DNA of 46,705 nt from Nitrososphaerota archaeon (GCA_027886905.1 JAPCJO010000010.1:1-46705), one strand, 5' to 3'; counted from the stretch's first letter, positions 34,280-43,277 are shown. Notes: generated by a model not told the origin, from the sequence alone. Numbers and translations are program-made.

Positions 34280-35938
34280 TCACCTGGTTCGGTGTGCTTT
34301 CCAGACGTACTTGATAGAGATGAAGTACACGGCCGGGTACGTCACCACCGCTCCAATGACCGTGCCCAAGAGCGGCGAAAGCTCGAGGGTCGCCAAGAGG
34401 ACGAGCTGGACAACTACGATGCCCACGTTCCCAATCCCGCTCACGGCTTGAAACTTCAAAAATCTCTTGAACCTATTCGCCTTCTCACCGCTCACAGTCT
34501 TCGGCACATGAACTGTAATTCGTTCGTTGACGAGGAAAGAAGCCGTGACGCCGACTACCAACGAGAGAGCGTCCAACCCGAGTAGCGCTGGGGAGGAGAA
34601 ACTCTGATGCGGGATGCTTAGCTTTCCGTAGAAGAAGAGGAGGCCGACAGTCAGGATGGCCTCTGTGACCCCGAAGCCGATTGCGCCCGCAATCGCGAAC
34701 CTGAATGTGTTCATGATGCGGTACCGGGGCCGCAGCTTCATGATTTCCTTCTCGACTTGGGCCGCAGTCAAACCCGGAGACCCATTCACTCCTGCGTTCG
34801 AATCAGTCTTCTGAGGCGTCGCATTGGAAGCTCTGGTGGCTTGGCGGATGAAGAAGATGAAGACTATGCCGGTTATCGCCAAGAGGACTTGGTACGAGGC
34901 GATTCGCCACAGCACGATGGGCGCCCACGAAGAAAAGCCGTACACGGCGGTGAGGTAGGACTTCATTGTGAGCTCGGTAATCCCCGCGCCGCCTATCGTC
35001 ACCGGAATCTGGGCGATGGCGGCCGCGCCCTCGGCCGCCAGCGTCGAGGAGACCAGGTCGATCTTAAGGCCTGAGGCGTTCAGGACAATCCAGAGGGACG
35101 CCCCGCTCAATAAGTCCTCGATGATGGTCAGGGCGACGGCCTTGATTACGATGGGCACGTTGCTCTTGCTGACTATCGCCCTGGCCGAGAGTGAGAAATT
35201 TAGCGAGCCGACGACGGCTCGGAGGTAGAGGTCGTTCGCTCGCGGCCCTCCTATCAGATAGCTTGAAAACGTGAATACGAAATGTGGGACTTTGATGCCT
35301 TTTAGAGCCGGTACTATGAAGACAATAGTGTACCCGACTATTAGGACAGTCGCGACCGCGATGATCGACGACCCGATGACCAGTGCTCCCTTCGTCAGTG
35401 CGTAGACCGCGGCGATTAGGGCGAGACCGGCGCCGACGTAGACCTCGATCAGCACCTCGAAATAGCTGATAGAGAGAGCCTTTCCCCCGTCTATTCCCTT
35501 TCCCTTTAACCAGGCGGTGCGTATGAAGACGCCCACCTCTCCAGGTGTAGAGATAGAAACGAACTCACTTGCAACTCTGGTGATTGCCAAGCCCCGAAGA
35601 TTGGGTTTGGGGTCCCCCGCAAGACCGAGGGTAACCATCCGGAACCGCACTATCTGGACCAGCAATCTGGAAGCCGCAAATCCAGCGGATAGAGCGAACG
35701 TCAGATAGCCGAGCTTTGTAAGGTCTGAAAACTTCACGCCCGAGAGAATGGAGATCGCAATAACGACGCCGGAACTGAGGAGCAGCCCCAGAGCGACCCA
35801 TTTCATCACGGACTTTGGGAGCTGATATTCACTTGACGTTTTCTCGGCTTCCAAAAATCGAAGCAATTCATGAAGAGCGCGAGATAAAGGTATGCGGGAG
35901 GTAACGCATCTCTTCTGATTGGATAGATGCTGACACAA
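34280..35938 (-). CDS. Flippase-like (UPF0104/LPG synthase TM) protein fused to a GtrA domain
   Basis: It is up to 552 residues with about 11-12 membrane helices. The N-terminal two thirds match the lysylphosphatidylglycerol synthase-type membrane domain: ISTPGEVGVFIRTAWLKGKG, LSISYFEVLIEVYVG, IPVTIGGAGITELTMKSYLT. The C-terminal 150 residues are a GtrA-like four-helix domain: RFAIAGAIGFGVTEAILTVG, GVTASFLVNERITVHV, VIGAVVTYPAVYFISIKYVW. Both kinds are linked to lipid-linked sugar or lipid export. A TATA-like element (GTAAGTATAAG) abuts the TTG at 35938, so the true start is probably internal, for example the ATG at 35806 just before the first helix. A broken GtrA-domain copy lies at 44103. 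Confidence 0.85.
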   Translation of the reverse strand: MCQHLSNQKRCVTSRIPLSRALHELLRFLEAEKTSSEYQLPKSVMKWVALGLLLSSGVVIAISILSGVKFSDLTKLGYLTFALSAGFAASRLLVQIVRFRMVTLGLAGDPKPNLRGLAITRVASEFVSISTPGEVGVFIRTAWLKGKGIDGGKALSISYFEVLIEVYVGAGLALIAAVYALTKGALVIGSSIIAVATVLIVGYTIVFIVPALKGIKVPHFVFTFSSYLIGGPRANDLYLRAVVGSLNFSLSARAIVSKSNVPIVIKAVALTIIEDLLSGASLWIVLNASGLKIDLVSSTLAAEGAAAIAQIPVTIGGAGITELTMKSYLTAVYGFSSWAPIVLWRIASYQVLLAITGIVFIFFIRQATRASNATPQKTDSNAGVNGSPGLTAAQVEKEIMKLRPRYRIMNTFRFAIAGAIGFGVTEAILTVGLLFFYGKLSIPHQSFSSPALLGLDALSLVVGVTASFLVNERITVHVPKTVSGEKANRFKRFLKFQAVSGIGNVGIVVVQLVLLATLELSPLLGTVIGAVVTYPAVYFISIKYVWKAHRTR

Positions 35939-35975
35939 GTCTTATACTTACAAGGAAATCAAATATCTCGCCCAT

Positions 35976-36224
35976 ATGGAAGACCAAGAGCTGCTCAAGC
36001 AACTTGCAGAGCTAGAGAACAAGCAGTGGGCCGATAAAGCGTTGGCGCAGATAAGAAGCCAGACGAACGATTATGAGTATCAAATCATATTCAAGACCGA
36101 AGAAGCGGGTTTTTTCAGCGCGATAGCTGAGTTCACGTCAACGGGTTATGCCATCATTCCGGATACGACCTTGTTCCAAAATGAGGTCTTTGTAGTGCTG
36201 ATGAAGAGAGACAAGGCGAAATAG
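35976..36224 (+). CDS. Small soluble protein, unknown
   Basis: It is an 82-residue frame from ATG 35976. A helical charged N-terminus (DQELLKQLAELENKQWADKA) is followed by an alpha/beta part (YEYQIIFKTEEAGFFSAIAE) and a hydrophobic strand (NEVFVVLMKR). CTTATACTTAC about 33 nt upstream is a TATA candidate, shared with the divergent flippase gene. No family is recognised. Confidence 0.6.
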   Translation: MEDQELLKQLAELENKQWADKALAQIRSQTNDYEYQIIFKTEEAGFFSAIAEFTSTGYAIIPDTTLFQNEVFVVLMKRDKAK

Positions 36225-36268
36225 GCGGAGAACCCTCCTGTGATGCAATCGAGCATCCTGCGCAGGCA

Positions 36269-36283
36269 CGGGTGCTAGCACCC
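36269..36283. repeat. Perfect palindrome in an intergenic gap
   Basis: GGGTGCTAGCACCC is a perfect 14-base palindrome between two orphan genes. It could be a regulator site or part of a terminator for the 82-aa gene upstream; no T-run follows it. Confidence 0.4.
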
Positions 36284-36385
36284 CGCAAAGGGCGGGCCAC
36301 CTCTTGATAGACAGGAGAAAAGAAGACATGGTTTATTACCGAGTTCCAGCTTTTTCCTGGAACGTTGAGTTCGGAGGAGGAACTA

Positions 36386-37510
36386 ATGCAACGCGAGAGC
36401 AAGCGGAACCTGAAGCACGCCTTCTCCAGCCTTATCGACACCATGAGAGACGCACAGCGCATGCGAGAAAGCGAGGAGAAAATCCGGGAAATCGAGAAGA
36501 CGAACAAACGTCAAAACGATTCCCTAGGCAAGCTGAAGGAGGAGTTCACACAAGTCGTTCTGTCCCACCAGGAAACGTTGGGCAAAGAGTTGGCCGAAAG
36601 TCTGGAGAAGCAAGTCTCAGGCGTAATTGTTGTGGCTGTGGATCTGGCAGGGAAAAAGGTTGGTGGGAAATACTCGACTGAGCTGAAGGATAGTCAGCTC
36701 GTGTTGGAGTCTGAAAGCAAGAAGACCTTCAAGAGCCTGGAGGCCTTCCTCGCGACGGTGCCTTTCTCCTTGCTGGACAAGTCCATGAGTCTCAAGCTAT
36801 TGAGTGGAGCATACTCAGCTAACGTGAGATACAACTGCGAAGACAATATCCAGTTCGAATTTTCCCTTGACTGCAAGAGAAGTGCGGTCTTCAACAAGGG
36901 ATTCAAGCTCACCTCGCCTGAGGGGGAAGTCAAGATCCCTCTTTCTCTGGGAAAGAGCTGGCATAAGAAAGAGCCGTCTCCAGATTATGAAGGGCTGGAT
37001 CGTTACGTCCTGTCCTTCGCCGAGGTGACACAACCGCATCTGGTTTCGACATACGAATACCCCGAAAAGTCAAGCGCAATCAACATGACCAGTTCCAAGC
37101 GGGACTCCCATGCGTCACTGACCGTGGAATATCAGTCACCCGACGCGAAGATAAACGTCACTTCCGAACCTGCCTTGAACAAATTTCTGAACTCCGAACA
37201 GATAGACAAATCCTTGGAGGCGCTCAGACAATCAATCCTGGAACTCGAGAACTATAAAGTCAATCTTGTGAAACTCATCTCGGACGGGGCTGTAGTCTTT
37301 GAGGAGGGTAAGCTCGACGTGACACTTTTCCTTGAAAAGGCATGGGGGATAATTGAACCACAGGTCGAAGCGGCCCTGAAGGAAGGAGGAGTTGAAGGCA
37401 ATGCGGCCTCATATCGCGAGCAATCCATAGACCAGACGTTTGTCAGGCAGAAGATTGTTTCTCTCGGCGAAATTGGAAATGCGCTACTCGTCTCCCTAAA
37501 ACTGAGCTAG
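36386..37510 (+). CDS. Hypothetical coiled-coil protein, 374 aa
   Basis: The ATG at 36386 is preceded by a strong Shine-Dalgarno GGAGGAGG at 36373-36380 with about 5 bases of spacing, so it is preferred to TTG 36365. The first 80 residues are a probable coiled coil (MRESEEKIREIEKTNKRQND). The rest is beta-rich with charged loops and no membrane helix (VIVVAVDLAGKKVGGKYSTE, YSANVRYNCEDNIQFEF), ending in a helical part. No motif or family is recognised. Lower GC than the core genes suggests accessory DNA. Nothing nearby gives its role. Confidence 0.75.
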   Translation: MQRESKRNLKHAFSSLIDTMRDAQRMRESEEKIREIEKTNKRQNDSLGKLKEEFTQVVLSHQETLGKELAESLEKQVSGVIVVAVDLAGKKVGGKYSTELKDSQLVLESESKKTFKSLEAFLATVPFSLLDKSMSLKLLSGAYSANVRYNCEDNIQFEFSLDCKRSAVFNKGFKLTSPEGEVKIPLSLGKSWHKKEPSPDYEGLDRYVLSFAEVTQPHLVSTYEYPEKSSAINMTSSKRDSHASLTVEYQSPDAKINVTSEPALNKFLNSEQIDKSLEALRQSILELENYKVNLVKLISDGAVVFEEGKLDVTLFLEKAWGIIEPQVEAALKEGGVEGNAASYREQSIDQTFVRQKIVSLGEIGNALLVSLKLS

Positions 37511-37561
37511 CAGGCTGATTATCTGGGCGGTCGGGCGTGCCGGCTCCCGAACAGCCACGGC

Positions 37562-37819
37562 GTGGGTCGCCGCGGCAGGCGAGGTATCGATGTCCCCTCG
37601 GCGCAAGTCCACTGGGAGGCAGCCAAGACAGAAACCGTTTTCATCTGCGGAACGCCTACCCACGCCATGGGGATGGTCAACCTCCCCGCGGGGTGCGCGG
37701 GGTGCCACAAGCTGGGCATCGACAACAACACGTGCAAGGGGTGCGGGCTGCGCTATTGCCAAGGGTGCACGGCCGGCTTTGGGGGAGCCTGCCCGAACTG
37801 CGGCGCGAGGCTGGTCTGA
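37562..37819 (+). CDS. Cysteine-rich double zinc-ribbon protein
   Basis: It is 85 residues from GTG 37562; an ATG at 37668 would give a shorter form. Seen: VFICGTPTHAMGMVNLPAG, then four Cys pairs in quick order, CAGCHK, CKGCGL, CQGC and CPNCG, a double zinc-ribbon arrangement. A decayed copy is at 33079-33276, where similarity extends upstream of the ATG at 37668, which favours the longer form. No enzyme motif is present; a protein- or nucleic-acid-binding role is the usual one for such ribbons. Confidence 0.7.
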   Translation: MGRRGRRGIDVPSAQVHWEAAKTETVFICGTPTHAMGMVNLPAGCAGCHKLGIDNNTCKGCGLRYCQGCTAGFGGACPNCGARLV

Positions 37820-37871
37820 ACCGGCGGATTGACGGAATAGGTTCATAAGTTCAGGAGGGGGAGAGGTCCTC

Positions 37872-38369
37872 GTGGCCACACTAAACACCGTCCTTCTTTT
37901 CCTCCACATATTCAGCGGAGCGAGCTGGTTCGGAGGCGTCCTGCTCTTCGGGATGGTCGTGGGCCCCACGATCGGCGACCTCACTCCCGCGACCAGCGGC
38001 GAAGTCGTGATCAAGATGCTGCCAAAGATACTCCGATACCTGATGATATTCGTCGGCTTGACACCCATCCTGGGGTTGCTCGTCGTGTTCTCCGCCCCGG
38101 GGGGGATGAGCGCGCTCGCCCCCACCACGACCTACGGGAGGTTCATCTCTGCGGGGGCCTTTCTCTCGCTCGTGACTTGGGGGATCTTCTTCGGCGTAGC
38201 GTATCCCACTGGAAGAAAGATCATCGCAATCACCGAGGAGTTCGTGAAGGACCAGAAGCCTCCGCCGCCCGGTCTGCCGAAGCTCGCGATGAGGCTGAAG
38301 ATATCGGCCGGGATAGGGCTGGTCCTGCTCATAGCCATCCTGGTGTGCATGGTTGCCGCAACTTCCTGA
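37872..38369 (+). CDS. Four-helix membrane protein (CopD/DUF2269-like)
   Basis: It is 165 residues from GTG 37872, which follows a purine-rich GGAGGGGGAG stretch. Four membrane helices are seen: VLLFLHIFSGASWFGGVLLF, YLMIFVGLTPILGLLVVF, FISAGAFLSLVTWGIFFGVA and ISAGIGLVLLIAILVCMVA. The helix 1 pattern LHIFSGASWFGG is like that of CopD/DUF2269-type proteins, in which the His can bind haem or copper. The family link is tentative. Confidence 0.75.
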   Translation: MATLNTVLLFLHIFSGASWFGGVLLFGMVVGPTIGDLTPATSGEVVIKMLPKILRYLMIFVGLTPILGLLVVFSAPGGMSALAPTTTYGRFISAGAFLSLVTWGIFFGVAYPTGRKIIAITEEFVKDQKPPPPGLPKLAMRLKISAGIGLVLLIAILVCMVAATS

Positions 38370-38442
38370 CGAAAGTCGTGCTCGGTATGCCGTTCCCGGG
38401 TCAGGTTGAATAATCCCCGCGCCGCCTGACTCGTTGGGAGTC

Positions 38443-39636
38443 ATGAGGAGAGAAGGCGTCGCGGTGATTCTCGTGGTCTTGGTCGTGGCGAGCCTGGGTG
38501 CCGGCTATTTCGCCGGGAGCAGTGGCCAGCAGACGGAGACGACGACCTTAATCTCGACCTCGACCCTGGTCAGCGCGTCCACCGTGACTTCCCAGCAGAC
38601 CGTCACCTCCAGCACCACGGTCGAGTCGACCGTCACTTCCGTCCTGACCTCCACCGTTTTCGGGGGGCAGCCCATCAACGGCACGGACGTGGAGATTGCA
38701 AACACCACCACCGTGGGCGGCATCGCGATTGCCGTCAACGCAGCCGCGGGCGTGGTGTACGTCTTGGGCACCTCGTCTCTGACGGTCGTCAACGCGTCGT
38801 CGCACTCCGTCATCGCCAACGTCGCGCTCCTCGGGAACAACACCGGCGGCATCATCCACGCCGGCCTGGCTGTCGACCTCGGCACTGGCACGGTCTATGC
38901 CTCAGCCCAGGGGGACGTCGTCGAGGTGAACGGCTCCACCAACACAGTCACGGGAGAGATTCCGCTGAACCTCGGCACCTTGGCCTTCGACTATGCCACG
39001 CACGTGCTCTGGGGGACCGATATCCAGGCCGGAAGTCTGGTGGGCGTCGACGTCAAGACCGGCTCCGTCGTCGCAAACGTCTCTCTCGGATTCTCGCCGG
39101 AAGGTGTCGCTCTCAATCCGTGGACCGACATGGTTTACGCCGACGGCTGCACGAGCAGCTTCGTCTGCGGGTCCGAGGTGGCTATCGTGAACGGGACGAG
39201 TGGGACCATTGCGACCACGGTCGATCTGCGGTGGGGTTCCTACCCGATGATGACCATGAACCCAAACACGAACGTCCTCTACGTCGCCGGATCGGCGCAG
39301 CTCATCGCCCTCAACGGGACCGACGGGCAGGTGGTCTTCAGCTCGAATCCTCAGACGTGTAGTCCGTTCCTGGACATGGCAATCATCCCTTCGTCGAACC
39401 AGGTGCTCATGGTCCCGCAGAACTACAACTTTCTGCTGGTCTACAACGGCACTACAGGAGCACTGGTGAACATGTACTCAATCTCCGGGGGCGCCGACGG
39501 GGTGGCCTACAGTCCCAAGACCGACGAGCTCTACCTCACAGGCAACGGGGGCCTGCTTTCCCTACACGACGTGCTGGCAACCGGGAATGTGAACGTCACC
39601 GTAATTGGCGCGGGGCAAGGTTGCTTGCCGCCCTAG
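38443..39636 (+). CDS. Anchored surface beta-propeller protein (YVTN/NHL-like)
   Basis: It is about 397 residues from ATG 38443 (an in-frame TTG is three codons upstream). It has one N-terminal anchor (VAVILVVLVVASLGAGYFAG), a Thr/Ser-rich stalk of about 45 residues, then repeated blades of the YVTN kind: AAGVVYVLGTSSLTVVNASS, TGTVYASAQGDVVEVNGSTN, TNVLYVAGSAQLIALNG and TDELYLTGNGG. Many N-x-S/T sites suit an N-glycosylated outer protein. It probably serves in surface binding; substrate unknown. Confidence 0.85.
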   Translation: MRREGVAVILVVLVVASLGAGYFAGSSGQQTETTTLISTSTLVSASTVTSQQTVTSSTTVESTVTSVLTSTVFGGQPINGTDVEIANTTTVGGIAIAVNAAAGVVYVLGTSSLTVVNASSHSVIANVALLGNNTGGIIHAGLAVDLGTGTVYASAQGDVVEVNGSTNTVTGEIPLNLGTLAFDYATHVLWGTDIQAGSLVGVDVKTGSVVANVSLGFSPEGVALNPWTDMVYADGCTSSFVCGSEVAIVNGTSGTIATTVDLRWGSYPMMTMNPNTNVLYVAGSAQLIALNGTDGQVVFSSNPQTCSPFLDMAIIPSSNQVLMVPQNYNFLLVYNGTTGALVNMYSISGGADGVAYSPKTDELYLTGNGGLLSLHDVLATGNVNVTVIGAGQGCLPP

Positions 39637-39766
39637 TCGCGCAAGCAAGCGCGGTGGCGCGAGGAAGCGTCACCCCTCGGGGGGCCACTAAGGCAATCGA
39701 CTCCCCGGCGGGCTTCGCATTCCAAAGCATTTTTCCAACAATAGACAGATGATTCAGAACCCCTAA

Positions 39767-40560
39767 ATGAACGCGGGCCGTCGCAATCTCCCGACCCGCA
39801 TGAAAGTGGCGGCCAACAATCCACCTGCTCTGCTGCTGATAGTCATGCTCGGTGCCATTCTACTCTCTACGAACCTCGCACCGAGTGCATCAGACTCGCC
39901 ACCGTTGCAAGGTCCCCGCAGTTGTCGATGGTCGGCTCCGTCCTTTGCCTAGTGCAGTGCGTCGACCTCTCGAGCGTCCCTTCCATCGCGGTCACTTACA
40001 ACGACACCGAAGGCGACATCCCGCTCGCTGTGGTGCACGGGGTAATCAGTGGGACGGCTTCCACCAACGTAACGGGAGCGGTGACCTTCTCCGCGGGAGA
40101 GTCCGACACGTTCCCAATCTACGTGGGCGGGCTCCCGGCGGGAGCATACACCCTTTCGACCTTTGTCACCTTGACCAACGGCTCCGCCCTTTCCGCGACG
40201 TCCTTGGTGGTATTCGAAGTTCTGCCCAACAGCTCGGTCACGCTAGTGGGAGGGACGACCGGCTTCAACCTGGTCGAGCCCCCCACCCCATCAGCCCAGG
40301 GATACTTCGGCATGCAAGCGACGTACAAGAACAACCTCGACTCAAGAATAACAGGCTTCGTGACCATGGTGGTCCACAACAGCGCGGGGTAAACTGTCGA
40401 CATCGACACCGCCGAAATAACTCCCGCTGGCGGTGGGAACGCGACAACTTTCAACGTCGTCATCGGCCTAGCCGGCGGCACGTATAGCGCGACCATGTTC
40501 GTGATGTCTCAAAGCTCGGTGGCCCTTTCGAACTCCACCGCGTTCAGCTTCACGTCCTGA
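39767..40560 (+). pseudogene. Broken secreted protein gene (frameshift plus stop)
   Basis: The frame starting at ATG 39767 gives an N-terminal basic region and a membrane or signal helix (PPALLLIVMLGAILLS), then must shift at about 39900 into the frame that continues VARSPQLSMVGSVLC and a beta-rich outer domain (PSIAVTYNDTEGDIPLAVVH, YVGGLPAGAYTLSTFV). That frame has an in-frame TAA at 40390, where a CAA codon would fit, and then goes on with TVDIDTAEITPAGGGNATTF to a second stop at 40560. Two independent lesions mark it as a pseudogene of an anchored beta-sandwich protein. Confidence 0.7.
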
Positions 40561-40621
40561 GCAAGGACGCAGAGCGGATTCGCTCCAACAAGTATTTACC
40601 AAACTTGGCCATCCGTCGTCG

Positions 40622-41410
40622 ATGTCCGGTGGCGTGGTGTTGCAAAGTGGAAAAAGGAGGCTCGCATACGTCGCCGCAGCGATACTGATTGCGGGAGTCC
40701 TCGTATCTGCTGCCCTCCTCATTGCTTCTGCCTCGGGCCTTGCGAAAACCATTACGAGCACTTCCACGACCGCGCTGACGGTGACTTCCTCAGGATACAT
40801 GATTGCCGACGCCTCAGGCAATCCCATCTTCCTCGCCGACTGCGCGTCGCCGCAGGTCGGCGTCGATCGATTGAGGACTTTGGTGGCCGGGATCTTTTCT
40901 CCAATAGTGATATGCGTCCGACTCTACGAGTTCAACTCGAGCTCGCCGATTCTTCTGAACCTCACAAACCTTCTCTACGTACAGGGTTCAGAATCTGAAC
41001 AAAATCCGTTCAACGTGTCATCCGGAAACGGTAACTTCACCATCGTGGCCAGCCAGGACCAGCTTCTCATTGGAGGCCCCTCCAACGCTAATGAGGGCAT
41101 CGTGGTAGGCTATTCAATAACGGCCAAGCCTGGCGTGAACGGAACCTACGGAGTGGGGCTTCCTGGCTGGTTAGTCGGGAGCGATGGAGGGCCAGTCTTC
41201 GGAAGCGGATGCACGGATGGCGAGCTGGTTGCGGGGAGCGGACGTCCTGACTATTTTCCGGGTACTAGCTGCTTCGGTTGTTTGACAACCTCGTCAGGCT
41301 CATCTACGCAAAGCACTTCCTCGCAGTCCTTCACGATTCCGGGAGCAGCTTGTGTTGGATACAATACCCTCATGTGGGGGGTAATCAAAGTGGTGAACTC
41401 GACGCAATGA
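40622..41410 (+). CDS. Anchored exported protein, unknown
   Basis: It is 262 residues from ATG 40622, with TATA-like GTATTTAC about 27 nt upstream. It has an N-terminal membrane helix (LAYVAAAILIAGVLVSAALL), a short Ser/Thr stalk, and an outer domain with several N-x-S/T sites and five or more Cys (DCASPQ, SGCTDG, TSCFGCLT, AACVGY), which suggests disulfides. No family is recognised. It resembles the other anchored proteins of this region in layout. Confidence 0.7.
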   Translation: MSGGVVLQSGKRRLAYVAAAILIAGVLVSAALLIASASGLAKTITSTSTTALTVTSSGYMIADASGNPIFLADCASPQVGVDRLRTLVAGIFSPIVICVRLYEFNSSSPILLNLTNLLYVQGSESEQNPFNVSSGNGNFTIVASQDQLLIGGPSNANEGIVVGYSITAKPGVNGTYGVGLPGWLVGSDGGPVFGSGCTDGELVAGSGRPDYFPGTSCFGCLTTSSGSSTQSTSSQSFTIPGAACVGYNTLMWGVIKVVNSTQ

Positions 41411-41459
41411 GCACGACTCCATCGACATTGGAGCAATTGCAATTGCTCCATTGCGCTGA

Positions 41460-41469
41460 GCTTTTAATC
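41460..41469 (+). promoter_or_regulatory. TATA box of tRNA-Trp
   Basis: CTTTTAATC lies about 32 nt before the tRNA 5' end at 41497. Confidence 0.6.
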
Positions 41470-41496
41470 CCCGCTCTGTGTCGGCGGTCTCGATGG

Positions 41497-41633
41497 GGGG
41501 ACGTAGCCTAGACAGGCATGGCAACAGGCTCCAGTGGTCAAACGACAAAAAGTTTGATGACACGCTTGCGTGGATGATTTCCCATCGGAGCGGCGATACC
41601 TGTGATCCGTCGGTTCAAGTCCGGCCGTCCCCA
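41497..41633 (+). tRNA. tRNA-Trp(CCA) with a 63-nt intron
   Basis: The acceptor GGGGACG pairs with CGTCCCC. The D arm is GCCTAGACAGGCATGGC, the anticodon stem is ACAGG/CCTGT, the loop is CTCCAGA with anticodon CCA, the variable loop has 5 bases, and the T arm is GTCGG-TTCAAGT-CCGGC. The discriminator is A and CCA is encoded at 41634-41636. Exons are 41497-41534 and 41598-41633, with the intron at the canonical 37/38 position. The mature length is 74 nt. The intron folds into hairpins (TCAAAC/GTTTGA, CACGC/GCGTG, GATG/CATC), and its end GGAGC pairs with exon GCTCC, as a splice structure needs. Confidence 0.93.
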
Positions 41634-41638
41634 CCATC
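41624..41638 (+). repeat. Direct repeat, copy 1, at the tRNA-Trp 3' end
   Basis: GCCGTCCCCACCATC covers the last bases of tRNA-Trp, the CCA and two bases beyond. It recurs exactly at 43278-43292. Such tRNA-end repeats are what integrase-mediated insertion leaves behind. Confidence 0.6.
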
Positions 41639-41692
41639 TTTTACACTGATAGATAGCCGAAGGATGCTAACTTCATGATCCGATGTCCTTCG

Positions 41693-43204
41693 TCATGGAT
41701 TGCCGACGGCGAGCGGAGGCCATTGGCCCAGCCCGTTCCAGATTGACAGAATGAAGTATCCGCCGTAACCCGCGTCGGGAGAGCTGTATAGCTTGTTGTC
41801 CAAGAGCACGATATAGGTCCCCTCGGCCGCCGTGGGAGAGACCGAAATGAGCATTGTGTCGTTGACCGTCGCGCCCATCTTCAGGGAGATGACGGGATCG
41901 GAGAAGCTTACCGAGACCCCGGGATGGAAGGGCCCTATCGAAGGCGCCACCTGAAATTGGGAAGACGGGCAATATGACGTCGAGCAGCTCATTCCTTCTC
42001 CCGTCACGTTCAACCCTATGCTCCCGGACGACCCAGGGGCCATCACAATCACGTGTGGAATTTCCACCGAAAAGTTGCCGCTCAGCCCGAACGAGCTCCC
42101 GTTGACCTCCAAGAACTCGGAGGGAACACGAAGGCCGCTGGTCTGGTCGTAGTAGGGGGTGAGGAAGACGTTTGTTAGGTACTCTGTTGTCGTCGTGGTT
42201 CCGCAGTTCGGGGCGCCTCCGCAGGGGAGGGTGGACTCGCCCTCCGCCTCCACGACCTGACCTGTTTCCGCGTCGACCACAAAGTAGCCGACGTAGTTGG
42301 GCGCGTTCGTCGTGATTATCCACAGGAGCCGAAGCTGCTCCGCCGAGGTCGAGTCGTTCACCGGCTGGATGGAAGGATAGGAGCCCTGGTAGACCTGCCA
42401 GACCGTGCCGAGCCTCAAATCTATAGAGCTCAAGGTGCCGTTCGCGACGAGCGACGGGCCTTCGTCCATCTTCGTCGTGTGCCTGACGTTTTCCAACGCC
42501 TGCGTGGAGTTGAAGTTGAGCGTGAAGTTCCGAGGGGCCGAGCGGAGAATGAAGCTGTTCTCGGCGAGGTCGTTGACGCTCCCCTTGACGGGGTTGACGG
42601 TGGCGGTAGCCGAAAAATAGTAGCCGTCCATTCCGCCGTCAATCCAGTACCCCTGGTAGACCTGCGCGAAGAAGAAAGTCCAGGTAGGGTCGCCAGCGCC
42701 ACCACCCGGGTAGGCCTCCCCGTCGTTCAGGATCACCTTGGCAAGCGTGTAGTTCGCGGAGTCGATGCCGAGGGACGAGATCGCCTTGGAGAGGGCCTGG
42801 CAGAAGCTTATCATCGGGAGCACCAAGTCGCCAATAGCAATCCCATCACCGGCAGGGTAGACTAGATAGAATGTCCCAGGGCTCAGTGGACCGGTGGGAC
42901 TATGGCTATTGCCTACAACTATGGGATAGCCCAGCTGCGAGTAGATCCCCCCTTCGTTGATGAAGGCTTCTTCCGGCCCCGTGCAGTTGAGAAGCGCGGC
43001 CTTCTCTTTAGTCGCCGCATTTGGCAGGGTTTGAGCGCCCACGACCGGCACCGCCTCCCCGCTCGTACTTGGGGATGGGGTGGCTTCAGGGCCTGGCCTT
43101 TCCAAGGCGTAGTAGGTCAGGGAGACCGCGAGGAGGACGATCACCACTATCGACGCCACGATTGACAGGCTTTTCCGGTTCGCGTCGCTCGGGTGAGCAC
43201 TCAA
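41693..43204 (-). CDS. Large anchored exported protein, unknown
   Basis: It is 503 residues from TTG 43204. It has an N-terminal anchor (LSIVASIVVIVLLAVSLTYY), a short Pro/Ser/Thr stalk, then a long outer part with many N-x-S/T sites. One piece (YVGYFVVDAETGQVVEAEGE) resembles a PepSY-like strand pattern, and the last 120 residues look like an immunoglobulin-like domain (VEIPHVIVMAPGSSGSIGLN, AAEGTYIVLLDNKLYSS). It lies wholly between the two copies of the tRNA-Trp direct repeat and on the opposite strand to the tRNA, so it may be cargo of an old insertion. No family is firmly recognised. Confidence 0.78.
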   Translation of the reverse strand: MSAHPSDANRKSLSIVASIVVIVLLAVSLTYYALERPGPEATPSPSTSGEAVPVVGAQTLPNAATKEKAALLNCTGPEEAFINEGGIYSQLGYPIVVGNSHSPTGPLSPGTFYLVYPAGDGIAIGDLVLPMISFCQALSKAISSLGIDSANYTLAKVILNDGEAYPGGGAGDPTWTFFFAQVYQGYWIDGGMDGYYFSATATVNPVKGSVNDLAENSFILRSAPRNFTLNFNSTQALENVRHTTKMDEGPSLVANGTLSSIDLRLGTVWQVYQGSYPSIQPVNDSTSAEQLRLLWIITTNAPNYVGYFVVDAETGQVVEAEGESTLPCGGAPNCGTTTTTEYLTNVFLTPYYDQTSGLRVPSEFLEVNGSSFGLSGNFSVEIPHVIVMAPGSSGSIGLNVTGEGMSCSTSYCPSSQFQVAPSIGPFHPGVSVSFSDPVISLKMGATVNDTMLISVSPTAAEGTYIVLLDNKLYSSPDAGYGGYFILSIWNGLGQWPPLAVGNP

Positions 43205-43277
43205 CGGGGACTACACTTTAACGCTGGACGCGAGGGCTGACCAATGTAATATCGTTTGCGAATGATCCTGAATCTAG

